Positions 51,480-60,664 of a stretch of DNA of 64,000 nt are shown here, in pieces. A model generated the notes under the pieces. The model saw only the letters and a list, made by a program, of their open reading frames with translations. It did no database searches and had not been told where the DNA came from. The position numbers were made by a program, and so were the translations under genes. Origin of the DNA: CAYGSN01 sp964352675 (GTDB lineage Bacteria; Pseudomonadota; Alphaproteobacteria; Micavibrionales; Micavibrionaceae); contig CAYGSN010000001.1 of assembly GCA_964352675.1 (NCBI GenBank), positions 111,520 to 175,519 of the forward strand, read 5' to 3'. Positions within the stretch are counted from its first letter, which is position 1. Each line of letters begins with the position of its first letter.

Positions 51480-52190
51480 CTACGCGTTTGCTGCTTTTGC
51501 TTTCTTTTCCTCGGCGTGCGGGTCGCGCAGAACATAGCCGCGGCCCCAGACAGTTTCGATGTAGTTTTCGCCATCGGCTGCGTCTTGCAGTTTCTTGCGG
51601 AGCTTGCAGATGAACACGTCGATGATCTTCACCTCCGGCTCGTCCATACCGCCATAAAGATGGTTGAGGAACATTTCCTTGGTCAGGGTCGAGCCCTTGC
51701 GCAGGGAGAGCAGCTCAAGAATGCCGTATTCTTTTCCGGTCAGGTGCAAAGGCTTACCATCCACTTCCACGGTGCGGCTGTCCAGATTAACCTTGACCTT
51801 GCCGGTCACGATCTCGCTTTGTGCATGTCCTTGAGAACGGCGGACAATCGCCTGAATACGGGCAACCAATTCGCGCTTGTCGAACGGCTTGGTCAGATAA
51901 TCATCGGCGCCATAGCCCAGACCTTTGATCTTGTTGTCCAGTTCGGTCAGGCCGGAGAGAATCAGAATCGGCGTTTCAACCTTCGAATCACGCAGCGCCT
52001 TGAGCACATCATAGCCGTCCATATCCGGGAGCATCAGATCCAGGATAATGATGTCGTAATCGTAGATTTTCCCCAAATCCAGACCGTCTTCGCCAAGATC
52101 GGTTGTATCGACAATATAACCTTCTGATTTGAGCATCAGCTCTATCGATTTGGCGGTGGAGGTGTCATCTTCGACTAAAAGCACGCGCAT
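51480..52190 (-). CDS. ctrA: Cell cycle response regulator CtrA
   Basis: OmpR-type master regulator of the alphaproteobacterial cell cycle and motility. 236 residues. Receiver: MRVLLVEDDTSTAKSIELML, phosphoacceptor in DIIILDLMLPDMDGYDVLK, and YLTKPFDKRELVARI. Winged helix: LHLTGKEYGILELLSLRKGS, NHLYGGMDEPEVKIIDVFIC and TVWGRGYVLRDP, all CtrA-diagnostic. The C-terminus ends KAANA; a terminal Ala-Ala in Caulobacter CtrA is a ClpXP degradation tag, here ending Asn-Ala. AAGGAA precedes the ATG. ChpT is encoded in the same window. Confidence 0.98.
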   Translation of the reverse strand: MRVLLVEDDTSTAKSIELMLKSEGYIVDTTDLGEDGLDLGKIYDYDIIILDLMLPDMDGYDVLKALRDSKVETPILILSGLTELDNKIKGLGYGADDYLTKPFDKRELVARIQAIVRRSQGHAQSEIVTGKVKVNLDSRTVEVDGKPLHLTGKEYGILELLSLRKGSTLTKEMFLNHLYGGMDEPEVKIIDVFICKLRKKLQDAADGENYIETVWGRGYVLRDPHAEEKKAKAANA

Positions 52191-52209
52191 GTGTTTGATT
52201 TCCTTATCT

Positions 52210-52214
52210 GATTC
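52210..52214. promoter_or_regulatory. GANTC (CcrM methylation-type) site in the ctrA leader
   Basis: Sequence GATTC, 20 bases upstream of the ctrA ATG. In Caulobacter a GANTC in ctrA promoter P1 ties its transcription to replication through CcrM methylation. One GANTC can occur by chance; position is the only support. Confidence 0.35.
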
Positions 52215-52269
52215 GAGTTGGTCAGTTCGTTTGTCACTTTGGGCGGGGTGGGGTGTGCCCTCCTGCCTT

Positions 52270-52305
52270 GTTAACCTTTGTTAACACATTTTAACAAAGA
52301 TTAAC
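52270..52305. promoter_or_regulatory. Phased array of four TTAAC units between ctrA and fliI, candidate CtrA binding region
   Basis: TTAAC starts at 52271, 52281, 52291 and 52301, exactly 10 bases apart; a TTAAT at 52321 is in the same register. The array is also a near-perfect dyad centred at 52287/52288 (GTTAA and CTTTGTTAA mirrored by TTAACAAAG and TTAAC). CtrA boxes are TTAA-N7-TTAA in Caulobacter; here every spacing is N6. Placement between ctrA and a flagellar operon fits autoregulation plus motility control. Confidence 0.6.
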
Positions 52306-52369
52306 GATATGAGCAAATGGTTAATCTTAAGCTCTCATCTTTTTTGTTTCTTCGTGATATCCTAATATT

Positions 52370-53785
52370 ATGGACCGTTTATCTGAACAAGCCGAAGCCG
52401 CCATTTCCGTTCTGAAGGAACAGGAAGTTTACGGGCGCGTCACCAAAATTCTCGGGCTTTTGGTTGAGATTGCCGGTTTCGGCACGAATTTGTCCATCGG
52501 ATCTGTTGTGCATTTACAGCCCAATCAGAAGATTGATATCCCATGCGAAGTTGTCGGGTTTAAGGACGGTCATGCGCTGCTCATGCCTTTTGGCACCCTG
52601 GAGGGTGTGGGGCTGGGGTGTAGGGCTGTGATTCAGGATCATGAGCCGGTCATTTTGCCGGACGAGCGCTGGCTGGGGCGCGTGATTAACGGATTGGCGC
52701 AGCCGATCGACGGACTTGGCCCGTTGTTCAAAGGTGGGCACCCGGTGCGCCTGAAGAACAAGCCGCCGCAGCCGCATTCACGGCAAAGGATGGGACAGCA
52801 GCTGGATCTAGGCGTGCGCGCCGTCAATACGTTTCTGGCGACATGTCAGGGGCAGCGGATGGGGATTTTCTCCGGCTCGGGCGTGGGGAAATCCGTCCTG
52901 CTGTCGATGATGGCGAAATATACAACGGCCGATGTCTCTGTGATTGGTTTGGTGGGTGAGCGCGGGCGTGAGGTGCAGGAGTTTTTGCAAGATGATTTGG
53001 GCCCAGAGGGGCTGGCGCGTTCTGTCGTTGTTGTCGCCACCGGTGATGAGCCGGCGCTGATGCGCAGGCAGGCGGCCTATGTGACGCTGGCGGTTGCCGA
53101 ATATTTCCGGGAGCAGGGCAAGCAGGTGCTGTGCCTGATCGATTCTGTGACGCGCTTTGCGATGGCGCAGCGGGAAATCGGGTTAAGCGCGGGCGAGCCG
53201 CCAACAAGCAAGGGCTATCCGCCGACAACATTTGGCGAGCTGGCACGGTTGCTGGAGCGTGCCGGGCCGGGCGCACCGGGGGAGGGGTCGGTTACGGGGC
53301 TGTTTTCCGTTCTGGTTGAGGGGGATGATCACAATGAGCCGATTTCTGATGCGGTGCGCGGGATTGTGGATGGGCATATTGTGATGGAGCGGGAGATTGC
53401 CGATCGCGGGCGTTATCCGGCGATTAATGTGCTGAAATCAATTTCACGGGCGATGCCGGCCGCGCTGACGGATTCACAAAATGCCGTGATCCGTCGGGCC
53501 AAGCAGGTGGTCACAACTTATGAGGATATGGCTGAGCTGATCCGGCTGGGGGCGTATCGTAAAGGGAGCGATCCGGCCGTGGATGAGGCGATTAATCTCT
53601 ATCCGGATATTGAAGAATTTCTGCGCCAGCACAAAGATGAGCGCACCATGATTGAAGAAGGGTTCCAGAGACTGGCGGCGATTTTGCGCATGTCTTACGG
53701 CGCTCCGGATTACGGATTTAAACAGGGTCTGGATGAGGCCGATGAGGTTGCCACGGACCCCATGCTGGGCGCGCAGGAGGGGTGA
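52370..53785 (+). CDS. fliI: Flagellum-specific ATPase FliI
   Basis: Cytoplasmic ATPase of the flagellar type III export apparatus. 471 residues. F1-beta-like: Walker A in MGIFSGSGVGKSVLLSMM, GLVGERGREVQEFL, Walker B in KQVLCLIDSVTRFAMAQRE, and the type-III specific GYPPTTFGELARLLERAGPG. Followed by fliJ after a four-base gap. Divergent from ctrA. Confidence 0.97.
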   Translation: MDRLSEQAEAAISVLKEQEVYGRVTKILGLLVEIAGFGTNLSIGSVVHLQPNQKIDIPCEVVGFKDGHALLMPFGTLEGVGLGCRAVIQDHEPVILPDERWLGRVINGLAQPIDGLGPLFKGGHPVRLKNKPPQPHSRQRMGQQLDLGVRAVNTFLATCQGQRMGIFSGSGVGKSVLLSMMAKYTTADVSVIGLVGERGREVQEFLQDDLGPEGLARSVVVVATGDEPALMRRQAAYVTLAVAEYFREQGKQVLCLIDSVTRFAMAQREIGLSAGEPPTSKGYPPTTFGELARLLERAGPGAPGEGSVTGLFSVLVEGDDHNEPISDAVRGIVDGHIVMEREIADRGRYPAINVLKSISRAMPAALTDSQNAVIRRAKQVVTTYEDMAELIRLGAYRKGSDPAVDEAINLYPDIEEFLRQHKDERTMIEEGFQRLAAILRMSYGAPDYGFKQGLDEADEVATDPMLGAQEG

Positions 53786-53789
53786 GTAG

Positions 53790-54215
53790 GTGGCTGATCT
53801 CAAACCTCTTATCCGTGTGCGGAAGCACGTTGTTGAGCAGAAGCAGAAATTTCTGGCTGAGTTGTATCGGCAGGCCGAGGAGTTGGAGGGGCAGAAAATC
53901 ACTTTGCTCTCGCAGCTAGAAGAAGAGCAGGAGAAGGTCCAAGAGATGGGCGTGGAGATGCTGTCCTATTTCGGGCCGTATAGCGAGGCCGTGAAAGAAC
54001 GCGTGCAGGATATTGACGAAGCCGCCGATAAGTTAAGCGCCCGCATAGAGATTGCGCGTGAAGATATGCGTGAGGCATTCTCCGAGCTCAAGAAAATCGA
54101 GATTACCCAGGAACGCCGCCAGGATGAGGAAGAGGCGGAGATCAACAGGAAGGAAACCCTTGAGCTGGATGAAATCGCGCTCGAAACCTATCGCCGCAAG
54201 CAGGATGAGGATTAG
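53790..54215 (+). CDS. fliJ: Flagellar export chaperone-like protein FliJ
   Basis: Coiled-coil escort protein that docks on FliI. 141 residues, almost entirely charged helix (VVEQKQKFLAELYRQAEELE, then EEEQEKVQEMGVEM, then DEEEAEINRKETLELDEIAL). Start is a GTG at 53790 with AGGAGG upstream overlapping the fliI end. Identification rests on helical make-up and position right after fliI; FliJ sequences are weakly conserved. Its end overlaps the convergent fliK by four bases. Confidence 0.88.
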   Translation: MADLKPLIRVRKHVVEQKQKFLAELYRQAEELEGQKITLLSQLEEEQEKVQEMGVEMLSYFGPYSEAVKERVQDIDEAADKLSARIEIAREDMREAFSELKKIEITQERRQDEEEAEINRKETLELDEIALETYRRKQDED

Positions 54216-56353
54216 GCTGAAACCCCGAGGCTTCTGTCCTTCGGTAAGATCTTTACCCATTGTTCGGGCCGGTTCTGGAAGGACAGCTCGCCGGCGATCT
54301 GGGTTTGCGCCATAGCCCCGGCGTAAACCTGTTTCATTTCCATCTGCATGGCTTCGCTGAACCGGGTATTGGTGCGCAGGATGACATCCAGCCGGTCGCC
54401 GCGAAAAAGCCCGTCAAGCTGCACCGGTCCCATATTGTCGAGCGTGAGATCAAAGATAAAGCGCGTGCCCCGGACCTTGTTGTTTTCGTTATCGCCTTGC
54501 TCATCCTCATGTTTGTAATGAATGGCAACCTTGTGAATATCGTTTTGCCACTGCATCGGCAGAGTGAGGGAGCGCCAGTCTTGGCTCATCGATTCGCGCG
54601 CGAGTTGCTGGAGCAGGGAGCCCTCCTGTCCCAGGCGCGAAAGCAACCCGCCCCGTCCGGCGCTGCGCAATGCATCGGACGCACGCTGGCCAAGCCAGTC
54701 TGAGAGATCGCCGCCACGAAGCGCCGCAATGAAGAACATGACGGCCGGGCCAAACTGTGCGGGGTTGGCAGGCGAGGGGGTCATGTTGGAAAAAGCCTGC
54801 GCGATTTGCGGCGCGATCTGTTGCAGTGTCTGGTTCATATCATTCATCAGTGGCCAGCTTTCCGGCGTTAGAAAATAGGCCGGATGCGGCGCGATGAATG
54901 CAGGCATGGCCGATTGCACTAGAAGTGCGGGCTGAGGGCTCTGCGGGCTGAGGGTGATTTGCGTTCCGGCGGCCAACGGGTCGGCCGGGGCATGCAGGAT
55001 GAAAAACGCCGGCGGGGCTGAGGCGCTGCTGAAGAAAGACAAAACGGGAAGCTGTTCAGATGTTTGTCCGATAATGCTGGCGGTGATTTCTCCGGCGCGG
55101 ATATTTTGCAGGATTGGCGGAAGGTCAGGAGATGGCGCGGCGATATTCAGTTTCTGCAACAGCGCAGGAATATCCTCCGGGGCAGGGATTGCCGCGGGCG
55201 TGGTTTGAATGTTTTGTGTTTCGGGGCGAAGCGATAAAACGGGCGGTTGCAGGTTTGTGATCTGAATATTCAGCGGCGCATTGATTTGCAAAGAGGCGGT
55301 GGGCGGAGCTGTATTGTTTAGCGGTGTCAGAATGGATGTTGTGGCCGTTTGCGTGGGAGCAGCAGCCTGTGCAATCAGGTTGGTAATCAGGGACGTCTGT
55401 TGGAGAGGCACAGGCGGCACGTTTGAAAAGGGCGCAGTGTCCGGGCTAAAGAATTGTATAGCGGGTGGTGGCGCTTCGGAAATATATTGCGCCAGAGGCG
55501 ATAGGGGTTGTTGGGTGATGGCCGCTTCCGGAAAAGTCTGGGCTTGTACCTGCGCAGGCTGAAGAAAAGGGGCAATTGTTTGGGCAATAAACTGGCTGAT
55601 GGGGTTGCCGATATCGGCGCGTTGTTTTGGCGGTGCAGAGATGCTGAGTGTTTGTGCGGTTAGCTCGAACGTGATTTGAGTCGTGAGTAATTGAGCCTTT
55701 AAAGCGGCCTCAGCGGTAAGAAGATTGGCAATGATTTCCACCGGGCGCGTGAGGAGGGAGAGCGCCTGTGACGACAGGACCGGCTCCAGCCTTACGGATT
55801 GTGCAGGCACCGGGCTTTGGGGCGCAAGCGGTTGAGCGGTTTCGGTGGGTGGAGGTGCCGGTGCACCCTGTGTTTGGGGTGGCCGTACATCAACATTTAC
55901 GGGCGTATCGCGGACTCTTGTCGGTATTGGTCCGGGGGGTGGTGTCGGAGATATTTCCGGTTTTGCAGCGTGTCGCGGACGCCCTTCGGCCGTCAGGCCG
56001 GGATCCGGTTTTTGGTCAGGTTTTTGAGGTTGTTCAACAATACGGGCTTCGCGCGGCGGGCTGCCCCGTTCTATATTCACCTCAACGCGCTGGCCTTCCT
56101 GCAAGGGTACGCGGTTGGCGCGGTTTTCGTTGATTTGAACATCGACTTCTCCGTACTTGGTCAGGATGCGGGCGATGCCGTTTTTCTCTCCGCGCACGAC
56201 TTCCCCGGCGATCTGTATCGGGTTTTTAACCTCGCGCAGATCGTTCGGCACGCCAATCAGCCGCACAATCAGGTCTCGTGAATTGGCACTTTGAGACGGC
56301 GTGCCGGGCAGGCGCGGGCCTGATGGAATTTTGGTGAATCCTGAATCGCTCAT
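54212..56353 (-). CDS. fliK: Flagellar hook-length control protein FliK
   Basis: Secreted molecular ruler that switches export specificity. 713 residues. The first ~490 residues are Pro/Gln/Ala/Thr rich and repetitive (many QTSLIT, PPPAIQF-type strings), typical of the ruler part. The C-terminal hook-control domain (about 600-690) has LTLDNMGPVQLDGLFRGDRL, VILRTNTRFSEAMQMEMKQV and IAGELSFQNRPEQWV. Convergent with fliJ (4-base overlap); upstream is flhG. Confidence 0.86.
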   Translation of the reverse strand: MSDSGFTKIPSGPRLPGTPSQSANSRDLIVRLIGVPNDLREVKNPIQIAGEVVRGEKNGIARILTKYGEVDVQINENRANRVPLQEGQRVEVNIERGSPPREARIVEQPQKPDQKPDPGLTAEGRPRHAAKPEISPTPPPGPIPTRVRDTPVNVDVRPPQTQGAPAPPPTETAQPLAPQSPVPAQSVRLEPVLSSQALSLLTRPVEIIANLLTAEAALKAQLLTTQITFELTAQTLSISAPPKQRADIGNPISQFIAQTIAPFLQPAQVQAQTFPEAAITQQPLSPLAQYISEAPPPAIQFFSPDTAPFSNVPPVPLQQTSLITNLIAQAAAPTQTATTSILTPLNNTAPPTASLQINAPLNIQITNLQPPVLSLRPETQNIQTTPAAIPAPEDIPALLQKLNIAAPSPDLPPILQNIRAGEITASIIGQTSEQLPVLSFFSSASAPPAFFILHAPADPLAAGTQITLSPQSPQPALLVQSAMPAFIAPHPAYFLTPESWPLMNDMNQTLQQIAPQIAQAFSNMTPSPANPAQFGPAVMFFIAALRGGDLSDWLGQRASDALRSAGRGGLLSRLGQEGSLLQQLARESMSQDWRSLTLPMQWQNDIHKVAIHYKHEDEQGDNENNKVRGTRFIFDLTLDNMGPVQLDGLFRGDRLDVILRTNTRFSEAMQMEMKQVYAGAMAQTQIAGELSFQNRPEQWVKILPKDRSLGVSA

Positions 56354-56392
56354 AAAGAGAAGTGTAGCGGAGAATGGTGATAGAGGAAAACT

Positions 56393-57232
56393 TTAAGCGC
56401 TCGCCGCGGTTGCTTTCTGGGCCTTGGTTAAGGCATCCCAGACAACCTTGGCGATTTTTTCGACATCCTCGGCCGCCTGTGTGTTTGGTGAACGGGTCAG
56501 GAGCGGGGTCTGGTGGCGAATGCTTTCCTTGACCTTCGGGTCCACGCGCACCATTCCAGCCATTGGCGGTGTAAGGCGCAGGAAATTCTCGCAAGCTTTC
56601 AGAAGGGTTTTATAGGTTTTCTCGCCTTCATTCACACTCGGGGCCATGTTCACCACAATGCTGACATTTTTGGACATGCCCGCGGCATTGCCGAGTTTGA
56701 TAAAGGCGTAGGCATCAGTGAGGGAGGTTGGTTCATCAGTTGTGACCAACACCGTCCGCGTGGACATGGCCGAGAGCATCCGCACTGTGCGGTCAACACC
56801 CGCACCCAGATCGCAAATGACAACATCATAGCTTTTGGCACAATCCAGGAGTTGATCCCGCAGCATGGCAAGGCGCTGGCTGGGCAGGGCCGACAGGGAC
56901 GCCTGGCCAGAGCGTCCGGCGATAATGTCAAAGCCGCCATCTTCAAAAGGCTGGATCACTTTATCCAGACTGAGGCGGCCGCGGATGACATCGTTTAAGT
57001 CACGCTTTGGCATGAGGCCGAGTTGAACATCCACATTGGCCAGGCCGAGATCACCATCAAACAACAAAACTTTTTTGCCCATACGTGTCAGGGCATGAGC
57101 CAAGGTGATGGAAAACCATGTTTTGCCGACGCCGCCCTTACCACTGGCGACCGCGATGACATTGGTGCCACGGCGAAAAGCCGGGCCGCCGGTTTTTGTT
57201 TTCTCCGGGTTGTCTGTAGCGGTTTCGCTCAT
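56393..57232 (-). CDS. flhG: MinD-like ATPase FlhG
   Basis: Regulates number and position of flagella, antagonising FlhF. 279 residues. Deviant Walker A in VIAVASGKGGVGKTWFSITL, switch I in LLFDGDLGLANVDVQLGL, and DVVICDLGAGVDRTVRML (switch II DLGAGV). TTDEPTSLTDAYAFIKL matches FlhG/FleN. The ATG overlaps the flhF stop by four bases. No C-terminal amphipathic MinD-type MTS is evident. Confidence 0.93.
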   Translation of the reverse strand: MSETATDNPEKTKTGGPAFRRGTNVIAVASGKGGVGKTWFSITLAHALTRMGKKVLLFDGDLGLANVDVQLGLMPKRDLNDVIRGRLSLDKVIQPFEDGGFDIIAGRSGQASLSALPSQRLAMLRDQLLDCAKSYDVVICDLGAGVDRTVRMLSAMSTRTVLVTTDEPTSLTDAYAFIKLGNAAGMSKNVSIVVNMAPSVNEGEKTYKTLLKACENFLRLTPPMAGMVRVDPKVKESIRHQTPLLTRSPNTQAAEDVEKIAKVVWDALTKAQKATAASA

Positions 57233-58299
57233 TGCCTTAACCTCTTTTTCGGCGGGTGCGTAGGTGAGCTGGACGGGCGGGCCGAAGCGTCACGTGAATC
57301 ATTTTGCGGTTCAGTATAGCTTGTTTTAAAGCGGGTTGGCATGAAAAGTTTTGCCAAGGTCTTTGGTGTAACCGGTGTCAGGCCGTCTGCAACCTGCGGG
57401 GTGTGGGAGGCATCGGCGAAGCTGAGCTTTCCCTGATGGGCGGCGGCCAGCAATCCGCCGAAGCGCCGGGCGATATCAAGCCGGGTGGTGATAAAGGTGT
57501 CTGAGCCGATGGTGGAGAAGATGCGGCCCATCTCCCCGGCTTCTTCGGCATCAATGCCGCCGGGAACAAGCGAGAGCGCTGCGATATCTGCTGCGCCGAT
57601 CAGTTTGGCTGTTTCCTTGACCTCGTTCTTGTTGAAGGGGTTGAAACCGGCCGTATCAATGAGAACCTGATCGCATTCGCCCAGATCGGCGACGGCATAG
57701 CGCAGGTCACGGGCGCTGTCGACCTTAATGAGGTCAACTTTCAAAAGCTTGGTAAAAGCCTGGAGCTGTTCCACGCCGCCCGCGCGGATGGTATCGGTGG
57801 TGATCACCCCGATTTTCAGGCCATTCATGACGCCGCGCGCCGCCATTTTTGCCACGGCCAGTGTTTTGCCCGCACCGGGCGCGCCGATCATCATAAAGGC
57901 TTTCTGGGCGGGTTTTTGCGGCAGAGGGCGGTAATTAAAAAGATGCTCCAGTGCGGCGATCAGGGCGATGTGGGGTTGTTCCGGCCCAATGATCCCGGCG
58001 CAGGAAATAATCTGGTCCAGGATGTCTTCGGGCACGGAATGGCGTAGCAGCACATCGGTCAGCTCTTCGGCGATCTGGCCCTCATCCATTTCATCATCAT
58101 ATTGCAGCCAGTCGTCGCGCTCTGCCGGACGGCCGTCAAAGCCGACTTCGAAGGCCGGTTCGACGGCAGCCGTAATCTGGACGGCTTTACCACCTTTTTC
58201 CTCGCGCGTGGAGACAATGACGGCATCCTCGCCCAAAGTATCGCGCACCATTTGCATCGCTTCTGTCATTGTTTTTGCATAAAAAGATTTTAGCCTCAT
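57229..58299 (-). CDS. flhF: SRP-like GTPase FlhF
   Basis: Directs placement of the flagellar base. 356 residues. N-terminal B domain MRLKSFYAKTMTEAMQMVRD, then helical N domain and G domain with P-loop MMIGAPGAGKTLAVAKMAAR, GVITTDTIRAGGVEQLQAF, VLIDTAGFNPFN, TRLDIARRFG. Pro/Ser-rich tail of about 25 residues. Coupled to flhG. Confidence 0.93.
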   Translation of the reverse strand: MRLKSFYAKTMTEAMQMVRDTLGEDAVIVSTREEKGGKAVQITAAVEPAFEVGFDGRPAERDDWLQYDDEMDEGQIAEELTDVLLRHSVPEDILDQIISCAGIIGPEQPHIALIAALEHLFNYRPLPQKPAQKAFMMIGAPGAGKTLAVAKMAARGVMNGLKIGVITTDTIRAGGVEQLQAFTKLLKVDLIKVDSARDLRYAVADLGECDQVLIDTAGFNPFNKNEVKETAKLIGAADIAALSLVPGGIDAEEAGEMGRIFSTIGSDTFITTRLDIARRFGGLLAAAHQGKLSFADASHTPQVADGLTPVTPKTLAKLFMPTRFKTSYTEPQNDSRDASARPSSSPTHPPKKRLRQ

Positions 58300-58402
58300 G
58301 GCGGATCTGACTGTAAAACTCGAATCACACTATCAGTATAGGGATTCTGGAATTATGGGGAAAGGGGGTATGTGAAATAATCTTTTGACGATAACTTGAA
58401 TC

Positions 58403-60577
58403 TTAAATCTGCCCCAGGGTTTTAATACGTGCCTTGGGGTGGATTTCGTTTTGGCTCATCACCACGGTTTGCGGGCGGAAGCGCTCGATCACGCTGCGCA
58501 CATAGGGGCGGATGGCCGGTGAGGTGAGGAGGACCGGAATTTCCCCCTGGGCTGAAAAATTTTCATACCCTTCGCGTACGGCTGAAATAAATTCCTGCAG
58601 GCGCGAGGGCGGCATGGCCAGTTGTTTGTCTTCGCCGCCACCGACAAGCGCCTCGTTAAAGGCCTGTTCCCAGTCCGGAGAGAGTGTGACCAGCGGCACA
58701 ACGCCGTTGCGGTTTGTGTTGGAATCGCAGAGTTGGCGGGCCAGGCGGGCGCGGACATGCTCGGTAATCTGCGCCACGTTTTTGGTGTAGGCAGCGGCCT
58801 CGGCGATACCTTCGAGGATGGCTGCCAGGTCGCGCACCGATACGCGCTCGGACAGGAGGCTTTGCAGCACGCGCTGCAGCCCGCCCACGGATACCTGCGA
58901 AGGGACAACATCGGCCACGAGTTTCTGGTACTCTTGCGGCATTTCATCCAGCAGTTTCTGGGTTTCTGCGTAGTTCAGGAGATCGGGCATATTGTCCTTG
59001 ATGATTTCGGTGATATGCGTGGTGATAACGGTGGGGGCATCGACAACGGTGTAACCTTTGAAATGCGCTTCCTCGCGGTATTGCGGGTCAATCCACATAG
59101 CGGGCAGGCCAAAGGTCGGCTCGGTCGTACTTTCCCCAGGCAGGGTAATCGGCGCGCCGGTCGGGTCCATACACATTAACATATTGGAGCGCACCTCGCC
59201 CTGTCCGGCTTCAATTTCCTTGATGCGGACGATATAGGTGCTGGCGGGGAGTTGCAGGTTATCCTGAATACGTACGGCGGGAAGGACATAGCCCATATCC
59301 TCCGCCAACTGTCGGCGCAGCCCCTTGATCTGGTCGGTGAGCTTCTTGGAATCTGTGCCTTCGCCTTGGACCAGCGGGAGCAGGCCGTAGCCCAGTTCTA
59401 GCCGGATTGTATCCATCGCCAGCGCTTTGGAAATAGGTTCTTCTGCCGGAGGTGCGGCAGGCCCACCCGGAACACCTGGCGCGCCGGGAGCCCGCGCGGC
59501 GGCCTCCTGCTCTTCTACAATCGCCGCCCGTTTGAAAGACGTATAGGCCAACCCGCCGAAAATCGCGCCCAAAGTCAGGAAGGGAGCGGCGGGGATGGCG
59601 GGAATAAGACCCAGAACAATCATCAGGCCCGAACTCATAGCCAGCGCCCGCGGATATTTCCCAAACTGGTGGAACAGCGCCTGGTCGGCGGAGCCTTCGA
59701 CCCCGGCTTTGGAGACAAGAAGACCGGCTGATACGGATACGATCAGAGCGGGAACCTGGCTCACCAATCCATCGCCGATGGTTAGGATGGTGTAGGTTGA
59801 TACCGCTTCGGACAGGGGCATGCCCTCAGACACGGTGCCGATGATAATCCCGCCGATGACGTTGATAAAGGTGATGAGCAAGCCTGCGATGGCGTCCCCG
59901 CGCACGAATTTCGCAGCACCGTCCATTGCGCCGTAAAAGGTACTTTCCTGCTCCAGGTCCTTTCGGCGCTTTTTGGCCTCGTCTTCTGTGACCAGGCCGG
60001 CGGAGAGATCGGCGTCAATCGCCATCTGCTTGCCCGGCATGGCATCCAGGGTGAAGCGGGCGGCGACCTCGGCGATACGGCCCGACCCCTTGGTGATAAC
60101 CACAAAGTTCACAATCACCAGGATGGCGAACACAATTGCGCCGATGATGTAGCTGTCCTTGATAATAAATGTCCCGAAAGCTTCGATAACCGCACCGGCG
60201 GCATCAAGCCCGTTATGGCCGTTTTCAAGGATCAGGCGGGTAGAGGCAACGTTTAGACCAAGGCGCAGGGACGTCGAGACAAGTAGAACCGTGGGGAATG
60301 TCGAGAAATCCAGCGGGCGCTGGATGAACAGCACCGTCATCAGTATCATAACCGAAAAGGCCACGGAAATAGACAGCCCGAAATCCAGTAATATGGTCGG
60401 GATTGGAACCAGCATGAACATGATGATGGCCACGATGGCCAAGGCAAAAATAACGTCGCTGCGGAAATAGGGCGCCATTTTTGCGCTGGTGTTACCAAAG
60501 GAGAAACCGCCGCCGCCAGCAGGGGGTGCAGCGGAGCTTTGTGTCGCGGGCAGGTTGGATCGAGAAGGTTCGGCCAT
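58403..60577 (-). CDS. flhA: Flagellar export gate protein FlhA
   Basis: Membrane gate of the flagellar type III export machine. 724 residues from the ATG at 60577 (MAEPSRSNLPATQSSAAPPA); an upstream TTG start would extend it by 21 residues and is less likely. Eight or so N-terminal membrane helices with the FHIPEP-family signature (RLGLNVASTRLIL, GSGRIAEVAARFTLDAMPGKQMAIDADL); a cytoplasmic domain from about 360 with a Pro/Ala-rich linker (PGAPGVPGGPAAPPAEEP). C-terminal VRSVIERFRPQTVVMSQNEI is conserved. Confidence 0.97.
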   Translation of the reverse strand: MAEPSRSNLPATQSSAAPPAGGGGFSFGNTSAKMAPYFRSDVIFALAIVAIIMFMLVPIPTILLDFGLSISVAFSVMILMTVLFIQRPLDFSTFPTVLLVSTSLRLGLNVASTRLILENGHNGLDAAGAVIEAFGTFIIKDSYIIGAIVFAILVIVNFVVITKGSGRIAEVAARFTLDAMPGKQMAIDADLSAGLVTEDEAKKRRKDLEQESTFYGAMDGAAKFVRGDAIAGLLITFINVIGGIIIGTVSEGMPLSEAVSTYTILTIGDGLVSQVPALIVSVSAGLLVSKAGVEGSADQALFHQFGKYPRALAMSSGLMIVLGLIPAIPAAPFLTLGAIFGGLAYTSFKRAAIVEEQEAAARAPGAPGVPGGPAAPPAEEPISKALAMDTIRLELGYGLLPLVQGEGTDSKKLTDQIKGLRRQLAEDMGYVLPAVRIQDNLQLPASTYIVRIKEIEAGQGEVRSNMLMCMDPTGAPITLPGESTTEPTFGLPAMWIDPQYREEAHFKGYTVVDAPTVITTHITEIIKDNMPDLLNYAETQKLLDEMPQEYQKLVADVVPSQVSVGGLQRVLQSLLSERVSVRDLAAILEGIAEAAAYTKNVAQITEHVRARLARQLCDSNTNRNGVVPLVTLSPDWEQAFNEALVGGGEDKQLAMPPSRLQEFISAVREGYENFSAQGEIPVLLTSPAIRPYVRSVIERFRPQTVVMSQNEIHPKARIKTLGQI

Positions 60578-60664
60578 AAGGTTTGATGCAAAAAGGTTTA
60601 AACGCCCTTTGAGTTTAGCGGTAGGCGCACGTGAGTGCAAATGGCTTTACGGGTTTGCGGGGGG

